A stretch of DNA of 64,000 bases from Engraulis encrasicolus (taxonomy: Eukaryota > Chordata > Actinopteri > Clupeiformes > Engraulidae): assembly GCF_034702125.1 (NCBI RefSeq), contig NC_085857.1:57486426-57550425 (forward strand). The letters run 5' to 3'. This document shows positions 54,149-64,000 of the stretch, in pieces; position 1 is the stretch's first letter; each line of letters starts with the position of its first letter. A program made the position numbers and the translations under genes. The notes beneath the pieces are model-generated. The model was not told the DNA's origin and made no database searches. It worked only from the letters and a program-made list of their open reading frames with translations.

Positions 54149-55320
54149 GCAATGATGCAGAATGGAAACCATCAAACAGAAATGGGAAACCTGTGATCAA
54201 AAGAAAAGGAAGACAGGCTTGTGCACCCAAAGGGCATCCTCCAAAAGACCAACTGAAGAGAGTTCCAGAACACCAGAAGAGTGCAACAGAGCGCCTGAGA
54301 ACATGTACCAGAGTTCCGTGTTCCATATGTGGACAGACCTTTACGAAAAAGGAACATCTTATTGCTCACCAATGTTCTGGTGAGCATCCATATATGTGTA
54401 GCATATGTGGAAAAACTTTCTCAAGCAAAGGTGTTCTCAAAAGACATCAGACCGTTCACATTGGAGAAAAGCCACACCAGTGCTCTATATGCCAGAAGAC
54501 CTTCGCACGACGATTTCAACTGATGAGACATGAGGAAACCCACACTGCAGAAAAGTCACATCAGTGCAGTGCATGTGGAAAGATGTTCACACGACGAGAA
54601 CACCTAGAAAGGCACGAGAAAAGATACACTGTTAAACCTGTGGGGCAAAGAGGAGAAGAGGACAAAATACACCAAACCGAAAAAGGCCGTCTTTGTTGTG
54701 GAGAACCACGCAAGTCACTCCCTTGCACCACGTGTGGAAAGGAGTTCTCATGTTCCAGCGCCCTTGAGAATCACCTTAGAAGCCATACAGGGGAAAAGCC
54801 TTATCTGTGCGCCACGTGCGGAAAGACTTTTTCTCTCAGCAGCCATCTCATCTCACACCAGCATATTCACTCTGGAGAAAAAAAATTTAAGTGTACGATC
54901 TGTGGAAAGGCCTTCACTCAATTCAGCTCTCTGAGCATACACAAGGTGATCCACACAGTGGGAAAGAAGCATGTGTGTAAAACATGCGGAAAAGTCTTTG
55001 CTCATGCGCACTTACTGAGGGCGCATCTTAAAAGAGTCCATACTGGAAAACCGTACCACTGTAAAATCTGTGGAAAGACTCTTACATATGACTATGCTTA
55101 TAAACACAAGAAAATTCATACGGGAGAAAAGCGACACAAGTGCACCACCTGTGGAATGGCTTTTACAACAAGTCATCAACTGAAGAGGCATCTGCTGGTC
55201 CACACTGGAGAAAAGCCATACCAGTGCACCTCATGTGGAAAGGCCTTTGCAGACAAGCGTACTCTAAAACGCCATCAGAGAAACCATACTGGAAAACAGA
55301 CAGATGTGTGTAATGCATGA
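54149..55320 (+). CDS. C2H2 zinc-finger exon F (eleven fingers)
   Basis: It opens at acceptor GTCGTTACAG, phase 1, with GNDAEWKPSNRNGKPVIKRKG. The in-frame ATG at 54052 lies in intronic repeat sequence and is unlikely to be used. A basic linker leads to eleven finger units. The first (VPCSICGQTF...AHQCSGEH) lacks a standard H-x3-H. The fourth ends HEKRY, losing its last His as in exon B. The spacer PVGQRGEEDKIHQTEKG follows, then seven fingers ending YQCTSCGKAF...HQRNH and the tail TGKQTDVCNA. One finger (HVCKTCGKVF...HLKRVH) has H-x4-H. The frame is intact to TGA at 55318. It shares architecture with B and is the parent-like copy of E. Confidence 0.87.
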
Positions 55321-55408
55321 AAAAGCCTTTGCTGACCAATTTGATGTATAATGTCACCTAAGAACTCATACAGTCATATAAATAAGTTTATACAGCCTTT
55401 AGATTTTC

Positions 55409-55925
55409 TCAGATTTGAATTTCAATTGTCAATTTTGTTGGCCATAAGATGTCACAGGACAGCAAGGCATTGGTAAGTACACCCTTGCATTCAATAGGTG
55501 TTGACCGTCTTTTAGTTAAAATAACCTTAACCAGATGGTTCTTGAAGTTGCAGATCAGATGGACAAAGCAATCGGGATGAACCTTGTCTCCCACTTCTTT
55601 ACAAAACTGACCCTCTTCAGCAGTTTCTGGGATGTCTAGAGTGAATCAGTTATTGAGGTCATGCCATATCATCTCAATTGTTTATTTGTCAGGGCTTTGA
55701 CTTGGCTATTCCAGATTCAATTGTTAAGAAGTTGCTGTAAAGTTGTCCTGTTTCAGCACCCATTCTCTTGTGCGCTTCAACTGTGTGACAGTGTTTTTCT
55801 GTGAAATATCTCAATAAATGTGTCAGTTCATTGATTCACTGATAATAGCAAATTAGCAAGGACCTGAGACACCAAAGTAGTCCCATATAATGATGCTTCC
55901 ACCACCATACTTAACATTGGACTTT
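55409..55925 (-). mobile_element. Truncated Tc1-like element (same family as 5592-7196)
   Basis: The order GTAAGTACACCCTTGCATTC, CAGATCAGATGGACAAAGCA, CATGCCATATCATCTCAATT, GTCAGGGCTTTGACTTGGCT and ATAATGATGCTTCCACCACC matches 5790-6275 block by block. It is the transposase C-terminus read on the minus strand, with decay. Only one arm exists here, so it represents the state before snapback duplication. It ends near 55925 in unrelated sequence. Confidence 0.75.
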
Positions 55926-56013
55926 GGAAGCCCAGCAGCATACACAAATACACAATACAGAACTCACTGCAATCAACAAGGTTCAAAGTGTTCTGTGAAA
56001 ATGCCTTTCAGTT

Positions 56014-56016
<3 letters not shown>

Positions 56017-56092
<76 letters not shown>
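56017..56092. repeat. (CA)n microsatellite
   Basis: About 76 bases of uninterrupted CA. Confidence 0.98.
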
Positions 56093-56094
<2 letters not shown>

Positions 56095-56156
56095 GAATGG
56101 AAATGGTGAAGGAATAGAGCTACTAGGGCCCTTTTTTGTTAGGGGGGGGGTGAGGT

Positions 56157-56507
56157 TAGGGGTGGGCGATATGGCAAAAATGTCATATCACGATTTTATA
56201 ACATGAAATCTCTTTTTTTTATCACGATCTTCCATCCAAAAAATAAAAACAATTTTGATACGCTTGCAATTTGTAATTTGCAGTTAATAAAATGTTAACA
56301 CACTGATGACACTCTCATAAAGTGCACAATTAGAATACAATAATGTAAAGAATAAAAGTGAAGACAACAACACAAGTAAGTAAACATCACTTTGATACTC
56401 AGAGTTAACATCCTCACTGCAAAACGATTTATACCATTTCCAGATTCGAGACGATCTTGTACTCGATATGACAACTCACGATTTATATCGTCATATCGCC
56501 CACCCCT
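56157..56507. mobile_element. hAT-type MITE (AGGGGTGGGCGATATGGC ends)
   Basis: TAGGGGTGGGCGATATGGCA at the left is mirrored by GTCATATCGCCCACCCCT at the right, with ATCACGATTT/ACGATTTATATCG inside. TGAGGT flanks both sides (56151-56156 and 56511-56516), which may be part of a target duplication. No ORF. Confidence 0.85.
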
Positions 56508-56880
56508 TGTTGAGGTCTTTATTTACAGCATGTCATCATGCATTGCGTATAGATGACACGCTGATTTGAAACCACTATCGCGTGTGTCCAATGCGCCTTT
56601 ACAAGTTAAAGTGTGCTCCACAGCGCCCTTTGACAGGTTAGGTTTAAGGATGGTTTTGGTTTAGGCACAGCAAAGCGTATTTGCGTTAAGTAACAGAAAT
56701 GCACTGTGGCAACACAAAATCGCCAACACGGCGGGAAAACTGTGCAGACCTCGTCACGTGCCAAAAGTGCATGACAGCGCTTTACCGTTGCGTTGAGGAA
56801 CACACCTTAACTTCCAAAAGGCGTTGCACTATAGTGCTATAGAGTGCGATACACATGGTGACAGCCTGATTTAGACAGTT
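56508..56880. other. Unannotated stretch
   Basis: It contains a GTTAGGTTTAAGGATGGTTT segment common in fish intergenic repeats. No gene. Confidence 0.3.
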
Positions 56881-56886
56881 CAGTCA

Positions 56887-57553
56887 AAGAGATCTCTCTC
56901 TAGGTCGTCTTGAGACAAGCCTTCCATTGTTGCTTCCAATTATCCAGATTCTCCATACATCTTTTCAATTTACTGGTACTCTGGGTTCCTGCGTCCTTCT
57001 TAAGTATATCCACATAAGTTAGTGTGGGACGTCCTCTTGACCGGCTCCCATGCGACGGTTCCAACAGCACCAGTTTGCTGGCTGGCAGTTCTTGGTGCCT
57101 TTGGCAGTGTCCTGCAAGTCTCATTACAGCAGTTTTCCTTTGTATTCCCTCGTGCAGGATTTCGTTGGTTACATGTGCACTGTTGCTGATGTTAAGCACT
57201 GCACGTAGCATCCTGGTGTAGCACCCATCAAGGTATTTCTCCAGGGTCCAGCATTCACTGCCATAGAGGAGAACAGACTCTACTGCTGCATAGACAAAAT
57301 AAGCTGTGCTTGATTTGAAGGGGGAGGTTGGAGTTCCATACACTGGCCATGCCATTCAGGGCCCTCCATGCAAGCGCCTTTCTCGCCTATCTTGCTCCGT
57401 TGAGTTGACCCATGAGCCCAGGAATTTGAAGTCACAGACTTTTTTCAGCGCAGTGCCACCTGCTGTAGTCAGAGATTGATGTTCTGGTGGAATGTTGTAG
57501 GTGATGACCCCAGTTTTCTTGGCGTTTAACCTGAGGCCGACCTTCGCACACTA
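56887..57553 (-). pseudogene. LINE reverse-transcriptase protein, C-terminal part (RTE-like)
   Basis: On the minus strand the translation reads VGLRLNAKKTGVITYN, then VCDFKFLGSWV, a frame change near 57360, then VESVLLYGSECWTLEKYLDG, CYTRMLRAVLNIS, a LAGHCQRHQELPASKLVLLE segment and GSRSRGRPTLTYVDILKKD. This ordered set is the C-terminal region after the reverse-transcriptase core in RTE-type and related non-LTR retrotransposons. At least one frameshift, a His-for-Ala type change (GHCQRH) and the missing endonuclease and RT core make it a dead 5'-truncated copy. Confidence 0.85.
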
Positions 57554-57914
57554 GCAAAGTGATGACAAGAAATGACAAGAAGGAAATGGGAGAGATACAG
57601 GGGAAAAATGGGGGTCAGCTCTATGTTCCCACAGCCCATTGGTCCCAGAGCCCATTGGTCCCACAGGCCCTATATTCTAAAACTCAATGTTCCCACATTT
57701 CGAAGTAAACTAAAGGCGCTTACCCATTAGGTTCCGCGGAACTGTTCTAACACAACTAGGCTTCATAAATATTCATGAAAGTTGACGGGGGCGTCGATGG
57801 TGCTGTCTGGCACGCATTTCCATACAACAGGGACTAGAACTGGGCCGTAGGTATGATCAGCTGCTGCAAGTGACCGTGACAACACTGTGCTTTCACGCCA
57901 TGGTGAATAGCAGA
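57554..57914. other. Unannotated stretch
   Basis: A short imperfect direct repeat CCCATTGGTCCCA occurs near 57635-57665. Nothing else is recognised. Confidence 0.4.
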
Positions 57915-58085
57915 AGCTAAAGAGTCCTAATCTAAACGATAACAGTTATACTCGTTACTCACTTGGCAAGTCGTCTTGTGAATTCAATTATATATTGAAG
58001 TTGGACTGTAGATTTTAGCCGTAGTATGGCCTTTCCTCTGCCTGACTGAAGTGCATTCGCAAACCAGGAAGCAATTAAATGAACA
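57915..58085 (+). repeat. Direct repeat flanking the nested hAT, left copy
   Basis: AAGAGTCCTAATCTAAACGA, TTGGACTGTAGATTTTAGCC and CATTCGCAAACCAGGAAGCA recur with changes at 61574-61740. The hAT inserted at or near the junction of this older tandem duplication. Confidence 0.75.
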
Positions 58086-58583
58086 TTAGTCCCATCGTCG
58101 AAAAAGTAGGCTACTTTCTGGTGATGTTTATCATAATTTCTCAGCGTGCTTCATCTAAGGCCCTGTGAAATCTAATGAAAGTAACGCTACTCTTGCCTGC
58201 ATGTCCAGGTGCACGCCATTGTAAATAACACAAGAGCAGTGTTAATTTTGTCAGCTTTTTTTAATTTCGTCTTAGTCTTAGTCACAATGACGAAAATCAA
58301 TTTTAGTCTTAGTCATATTTTAGTCATTGCCTTCCCAATTTAGTCTTAGTCTTAGTCAAAATGACGAAAATCAATTTTAGTCATAGTCAAATTTTAGTCA
58401 TTTTAGTCATTTTAGTCAACATTTCAAATTTTAGTCAACATTTCAATTTTTAGTCATTTTAGTCAATATTGTGTAAAATAAATAACCTACAATGGCTATT
58501 GTTATTTCACAAAGTATTACTAATATTGCCTATTGCAGCGACCCAAATCAGTCATTTCNACATCATAGAGCAAAAGAGCATCA

Positions 58584-58586
<3 letters not shown>

Positions 58587-58615
<29 letters not shown>
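58587..58615. repeat. (CA)n tract split by the inner hAT (left part)
   Basis: The CA run stops at the inner hAT and resumes after it at 60073-60083, so the inner element landed inside a microsatellite. Confidence 0.85.
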
Positions 58616-58619
<4 letters not shown>

Positions 58620-59176
58620 GTTAATTTTGTCACCCATTTTTTTATTTAGTCTTAGTCTTAGTCTCGTGTCAAATTTCATTCTTAGTCTTAGTCGTATTTA
58701 GTCTTTTCACAAATCATTTTTGTTAGTCATTATTTAGTCGACTAAAAGCCGCCAACATTTTAGTCTAGTTTTAGTAAAATGTAATGCAATTTAGTTTAGT
58801 TTCAGTCTTAACATTTTAGTCTTAGTTTTAGTCTTAGTTTTAGTTTGTAATTTTAGTCACAATGCAAGATCAAGTCAATCATACCGAGATCAACCTGTCC
58901 AGTTTGGGCTTTTGAATTGGCAGAAACAAAAGGCAGAAGACCAACCTGCTGTTACCAAAAAAGACCACTAGATGGCGCCAACAAACTATAAATGACAAAA
59001 AACTCCATACCAGCGTTATGAAATGAATGGTCATTTAGGACCAAGTCTCCTCCATTATCTTGCTCTGGACAGCGCATTGTAAGTTGTTTAATTCTAAGTA
59101 TTCATTCATTATGAAAACAGCACTTAAACTCATACATGAAATTATAACCTCTAAATTCCACCGTCACATAATTTAG

Positions 59177-59838
59177 ATACCCCAGAACATGTTGTTTGAG
59201 CCAGCAGAGTCGTTCTACCAGAGATTCTAGAACTATTTCTAGTCACTTCACGTTCGACATCAACTTCCCGCGCAGGCATGCATGGACTGCTAGTAGATTC
59301 TAATTGCTGCCAGTCCGCTCTAGTTCAGTCACATATTCGCTACGTTCTGGAATGACTGAAGGCTGCATACTTCGTGCACCAGAATCATGTTCGGCGGTCG
59401 CAAACGGCGCATGGACGTCTGGTGCCACTTTAATTACATTCAAGTTGATGTCGAACGTGAGATTCCCTGATTGACGCTCCCAACGCAGGACGCTCCCCTG
59501 TCGGCTCGCTCCCACTAGCCAGACTATCGGTCCCACCGCCATATAACGGAGCTAGTTATCTTTTCATGTTAGTTTTTTGTTTCTAACCCTAACCCTAACC
59601 CTAAACCTAAACCTAAACCTAACCCTAAATTGCTTGTATGTGGCAGTGTATAGGCTACGTGAAATATAATCGGGTGGGACTACACGTCCGGGAGTGATAG
59701 AAACACCTGGGACTGCACGTCCGGGAGCGATCTCAGTTGGGAGTGTCCATCTACCACCGGAACGGGGAAGTGACTAGAAATAGAATCTCTGGTAGAACGA
59801 CTCTGCTGGCTCAAACAACATGTTCTGGGGTATCCTCG
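59177..59838. mobile_element. Foldback element inside the inner hAT
   Basis: ATACCCCAGAACATGTTGTT and the following GAGCCAGCAGAGTCGTTCTA with CCAGAGATTCTAG are inverted at the right end (59768-59838). Arms are about 70 bases and nearly perfect apart from a short indel at the TAGAACTATTTC segment. The arms continue into diverged GGACGCTCCC / GGGAGTGTCC blocks. It has no ORF and holds a telomere-like array near its centre. Confidence 0.85.
59583..59630 (-). repeat. Interstitial telomere-like array
   Basis: Seven to eight hexamers of CCCTAA with AACCTA variants in the middle. On the minus strand it reads as TTAGGG repeats, the vertebrate telomere sequence. It sits near the centre of the foldback element, far from any visible chromosome end. 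Confidence 0.9.
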
Positions 59839-60097
59839 AAATTATATGGCCCATGTCCGACTAAAGCATGGGATTTGTTTTTGTTTAGTTTTTATTTATT
59901 GCATGTCATTGTAGTCTCGTTATTATTCCTCAACGAAATGCATCTCTTGAAATAGTTTTGGTCAGTGTTTATTTTAGAACACTGTAGTCTCGTCGTCGTC
60001 GCGTCTTTTCTCTTGCAGAAGGCTCGTTGACGAATAGTTTTAGTCTCGTCTCGTCTGACGAAATTAACACTGCACACACACACATCCAGGTTCAGGC

Positions 60098-60099
<2 letters not shown>

Positions 60100-60158
<59 letters not shown>
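60100..60158. repeat. (CT)n microsatellite
   Basis: About 58 bases of CT within the outer hAT element. Confidence 0.97.
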
Positions 60159-60161
<3 letters not shown>

Positions 60162-61390
60162 CATTAGAAGCTGCTGCATATTATATTTCATTTTGAGTTT
60201 GATCACGGAGGAAGCTACATGCTCTTCTTCACCTGACCGCGGGACTTAAAGCCTGCAGATTGCCAATGCCGGCAGTGGGAAGACCAGACATCCCAAGTCT
60301 GCATGAAGTTCAAGAAGTCTCCCTGATAGTGGCTTCCCGATGACCACGAGTCAGATAAAATACTGCTGAATACTGCTGATGGTAGACTATGCAAGTTAGC
60401 GGTTTTTGTTTTCAATTGGGAATGCGAGCAGAGAACGATAATGACTCGTGCGGCATGTGTGGAATAGGCTTAAATAGATTGCGCGAGCACGCTTCGTATG
60501 CCCTGCAAAAGTCCCAGGAAAAATAGTTAGGCAGGGGGGGTATGCGGACTGGACGATAGAAAGGACACGCACATACAAATATTTAAACATTAATGCTGTT
60601 TTGTTTGTCGGGGATGTCGAGGCTCGATAAGCATGAGTTTTTGGAACTTAGGAGGACGCTGAAGACGCACGGAAATGCTGTCGACTTCCTTGGGTCTTTT
60701 AGCGTTGCTCTCGACGAGAACAAGTTTCAAATCTCAACAGTTTAAAACTCCTTAGCGATCGCCCATCCATTGATTCTTTTCAAAACTGGGCTACAGTAGC
60801 CGTGCCTCTGTTACATTAGACAGGCCAACTTTCCCCCTGCTGGCGCGCGCTCCCGCGGTGACTGATTTAAATACATTCACAAATCCGACCTTCATGATTT
60901 GCTTGCTGCCTACTGATATGGTTAAACAACAAATATAGCAAACATTATTAAAAAAGAACAGACAACGAACGCCGGGCTAAGACAGCCTAAGTGAAAAGGA
61001 GAATAGTGGAAGCTCGAGGAGGTTTAGAATGACAGTATCAGAGGAGGATTGGCGCGACTGTCATTACCTACTGCAGAAACACATGTCTTCGTCATGGATA
61101 AGAGGGTTGTTGAACATGTTTCAAAATGAACACTTCCCTCAACGTCGGCTATTTTTTCTCTTTCTCTGGGAATGTTTTAGGACCTAAACTCAACTTAAAT
61201 GGACTCACTGAACTACTAGGCTACAGAACTACTGACTGAGCCGCGCCATGCATTGGCTGCCAGCAGATACAAGCCAGGCGACACAGCGTGAGCGCGCAAT
61301 CACCTATGAAGTTCAAGACACTAGACCTATATTACAATTACAAATTACAAATTATTTATGAATAATTATATATTTTTAATGTCCATTCGT
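60159..61390. other. Interior of the outer hAT, unidentified
   Basis: No hAT transposase or other domain is recognised. Moderately CpG-containing patches lie near 60640-60720 and 60840. Short frames only. Confidence 0.35.
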
Positions 61391-61573
61391 CCATGGCTTG
61401 TAAATTTCGTCTCGTCTTAGTCTGCTTGACGAAAATATTTTTTTATTTTCGTCATATTTTGATTTGCTTGAGGCAATTTTTAGTTCGTCATCGTCTCGTC
61501 ATCGTCAAGGGAAAAAGGGGCGTTGACGAAATATTTTCGTCATCGTCGTGGTTGACGAAATTAACACTGCACA

Positions 61574-61740
61574 AGAGTCCTCATCAAAACGATACCAGTT
61601 ACTCATTACTCTATAGTCTTGTGAATTGTAGGCAATTGGATATTTAGGTTGGACTGTAGAGCGTAGATTTTAGCCGTGGTATTTGTAGCCTATTCCTTCC
61701 GTAAAGAACATTCGCAAACCAGGAAGCAAATAAATGGACA
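61574..61740 (+). repeat. Direct repeat flanking the nested hAT, right copy
   Basis: AAGAGTCCTCATCAAAACGA, GGTTGGACTGTAGAGCGTAG and CATTCGCAAACCAGGAAGCA correspond to 57915-58085 with small insertions. Confidence 0.75.
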
Positions 61741-62200
61741 GCAGACATTTGACATGTGAGATGTTTACCTTCACAACGTGCACACTTCTAATGTGCTATG
61801 AAATATTAAAGTCCTCTTATCTGCATATTCAGTTGCATATTCATGGTGGCGTTTCCCTTCTGTTGCCTGCGCATCCAACAAACTACTTCCAATCCCTTGC
61901 AGTTTTCATGCTCTGTTGCCATATCCTACTTATTAAAAGCATAAAGACGGACGTGTTGGAAGCAATAGCCTACACGACTAGAAAAAAATGACCTAAAGTT
62001 GAACACAGTATGAACAAAAGCAACCTGTCCTACGCTACGGAGACCTCCCATATGAAAAGATGTGCAATGAAAAGGATTTAATTTAATGCTAGCCAGATTA
62101 GTGTGCCCTGTGACTTTTTTGCATGGTGCGTGTTCTGTATTTCTCCCGTAAAAACGGCTTCTCACGAGAAGGAGGCATGGAGGTTCCCACATGGAAATAG
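61741..62200. other. Unannotated stretch
   Basis: No recognised feature. Confidence 0.3.
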
Positions 62201-62202
62201 CG

Positions 62203-62300
62203 CAGTGTTTCCCATACATTCAGGAAACTATGGCGCACCGCCATAGTTTCCGAAAATGTTTTTTTTTTAAAAAAAAAGATTTCCGTTTTTTTTAAAAAAC
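62203..62300 (+). mobile_element. DNA-element terminus with perfect hairpin
   Basis: CAGTGTTTCCCATACATTCA is a common fish hAT terminus. Immediately inside lies the hairpin GGAAACTATGGCG - CAC - CGCCATAGTTTCC (62223-62251), with perfect 13-base arms and a 3-base loop. T-rich and A-rich stretches follow. The far end was not found. Confidence 0.6.
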
Positions 62301-63260
62301 AATTTGAAAAACGATTTCGTCCGCATTTTCCTCCTGGAGTAAATACATCCTATAGAGAAAACCATGAGTGCTTGAAAGACAGAGGGATCAAAAGCCTAGT
62401 CAAGTTGTTGTAGTTAACTTGGTTTTGGGAGCAATAAAAAAAACCTTCAGAGAAGGGACAGTTGGGATGAGTTTACTGACACTCCCCAGGCTTTGTTTTA
62501 CAGTTGTATGACAATGAGTTAGGCGACAGGCCTTCATTGACACAGCAGAGGGGACATCGGGCTGCATATGGAAATGAATGTGTAATGAATGTGAATATAG
62601 ACATAAATGTGTGAAATGATGTTCAGCCCTTTTACTGGGAGGAATTTTGAAAAACTGGCTCTGTGACCAGCACCCCTCATGTAGAATGTGTACGCCTATG
62701 TGTGTGGGGAAATGCCTACTCTCTTAGACCCTTTTTGTCTGTGCGTTAACAATTTCACAGTGCTCAAAAATTCTTATCTGTGCTCCTATTTTGTTATATT
62801 TGTTTCATTGCATAGACCCCTGTATGAGGGACGAATGAAAAGTGTGTTGCAAACAGAAATGATTCACTCTACTGCATTTTTAAAAAATACACATGACAAT
62901 GTACTACTATACATGTCATGGGTAAAATCTTATGTAATTTCTCAAAACATAAATGGCTGAAATGTAGGCCTATTGTTTCTCCATGTGCCAATGTCATACT
63001 TTACTCATTGTTTTGCCGTTTTGCATTTACGCCGCGTGAATTTTAACTCATTTTATAACATGCAGGTTCACATTGTACTATTATATATTTAGTGGTCAGC
63101 TGTACATTATCGATTTCCTTTTATCCATGTCCACTGCACATGACTAATTTCCTGCTCTATGAAAATATGTTGCCATTTAGCACTCTGTTGCATCATCAAT
63201 GGAAGACTGTATGTCAACCGGTAGCCTGCCATAGGGTGGATTCCAATATGCTGACTCCCG
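62301..63260. other. Unannotated stretch
   Basis: A piece at 62630-62665 (TTTTACTGGGAGGAATTTTG with AAAACTGGC) resembles 21352-21385 upstream of the acidic exon. No coding exon was found after it. Otherwise nothing is recognised. Confidence 0.35.
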
Positions 63261-63560
63261 TACATGGTTTGAGCTTGTGGCCTTATGTTTAGCTGACTCG
63301 GTGGAGAAAACAATAAGGTTTCCCCATTTTCAGCCTAGCCAGTCATCCTATTTGCAAATAAGAAAATGACATTAGAATTGTGCTTTTGTAAGATATTGAA
63401 TTAAACTTCTGTCTTCAGTGACGTCATCACGAGACCACAAGCAGGCAAGATGGCAAGGGAGAGTGTTCCCATATAGTGCTCTATTACATCCCCAACACAG
63501 ACTGCACATCAGCAATATCCTGTCATACAGTGCTCTATTGCACCCCCAACGGCAGACTCA
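63261..63560 (+). repeat. Zinc-finger flank repeat, third copy
   Basis: GGTGGAGAAAACAATAAGGT, GTAAGATATTGAATTAAAC, CAGTGACGTCATCACGAGAC and the twice-used CATACAGTGCTCTATT / CATATAGTGCTCTATT motifs match 46490-46660 and partly 27210-27380. Here no zinc-finger exon lies upstream within 8 kb. It may be the flank of a lost copy. Confidence 0.7.
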
Positions 63561-64000
63561 TGGCCGTAGCCAGCCATGTGAAGTAGGCGAGGTCCATGAT
63601 GCCGAAATTTTATTATTAATATAAAATATAAATTAAAAATGAATTAATAAAATAAATAAATATAGGCTACACAGGCCTATATATAGGGCCCTCCTCTATG
63701 AATGTATAGGCCTAATGTGAAATAGTAAATATGTAGACATGTATAATAATAAATATGTTGTAGTTTTCAGCCAACTCAGCCTATTCCCTTTGAATGGCTA
63801 TGCTTTGGTATCATGCCTCTTTTATTATAAACAGCATTCTCCCAGTGAGTAAAGCCCTTTGTAAGGAAACTAAAGTTTGACCCTGAAGTTGCACAATAGG
63901 CTACATCCTCAGATGGCAAGTTGCTCAGCCATTCATATTTTTCTCCCAATGAAATTACACTTCAGCTGTTTTCCTCCAAAGATACAGGGATAGCTATCTC
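63561..64000. other. Unannotated AT-rich end of window
   Basis: AT-rich DNA with several taggccta motifs. No gene or repeat structure is recognised. Confidence 0.3.

Larger units (their letters stand above)
58616..60072. mobile_element. Inner hAT-type element nested in the outer one
   Basis: It starts CAGTGTTAATTTTGTCACCC and ends CTGACGAAATTAACACTG. Both flanks are CACACACA, consistent with an 8-bp duplication inside a CA repeat, though not provable there. TTTTAGTCTTAG repeats fill its left arm. A foldback element occupies its centre. No transposase was found. Confidence 0.88.
58237..61569. mobile_element. Outer hAT-type element with perfect 8-bp target duplication
   Basis: The ends are CAGTGTTAATTTTGTCAGC at left and GGTTGACGAAATTAACACTG at right. 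The flanks are CACAAGAG on both sides (58229-58236 and 61570-61577), a perfect 8-bp duplication. The left subterminal region carries many TTTTAGTCTTAGTC repeats. No transposase is recognised in the interior. A second hAT of the same terminus family is inserted at 58616. Confidence 0.92.

Overview
The window looks like teleost fish DNA. It is repeat-dense, with many hAT and Tc1-type ends, TTAA-flanked MITEs, a tRNA-derived SINE, LINE remnants and long microsatellites. Its genes are a family of C2H2 zinc-finger exons with the TGEKPY linker. The frequent short motif taggccta hints at a clupeid-like or related teleost, but I cannot fix the species. One 100-base assembly gap lies at 1542-1641, and scattered single Ns occur at 23685, 23698 and 58559.

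The only convincing protein-coding content is a plus-strand cluster of six long C2H2 exons: A 9207-10645, B 11168-12168, C 29971-31316, D 44640-46132, E 50985-51469 and F 54149-55320. Each starts at an AG acceptor in the same phase and opens with a related peptide of the form G-[DNE]-[DN]-x-E-W-K. One acidic N-terminal exon (21723-22051) ends in a phase-1 donor that fits all six acceptors. C, D, E and F lie downstream of it in the same orientation. A and B lie upstream and would need another first exon outside the window. A and D carry a Pro/Ser/Thr-rich tail made by an in-frame minisatellite. E is a shortened copy of F. Related introns and 3' flanks show that the cluster grew by segmental duplication.

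The rest is mobile DNA, much of it folded back or nested. 0-9 kb: a hAT start, a 2.7-kb near-perfect palindrome built from the 3' part of a transposon-like gene, and a Tc1 element turned into a snapback. 12-18 kb: several MITEs and a SINE. 22.2-26.6 kb: a 4.4-kb inverted-repeat element whose two arms are arrays of a ~154-bp unit, sitting in the intron after the acidic exon. 31.7-34.3 kb: a TTAA-flanked 2.7-kb element. 35-41 kb: scrambled piggyBac transposase remains between inverted repeats. 47.5-49.9 kb: a Tc1-like MITE carrying a LINE-like insert with a small transmembrane/coiled-coil ORF that is broken by a 92-bp duplication. 56-62 kb: an RTE-like LINE fragment, then a hAT with a perfect 8-bp target duplication that contains a second hAT, which contains a foldback element, which contains an interstitial telomere-like array.

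No rRNA, functional tRNA, CRISPR array or viral gene was seen.
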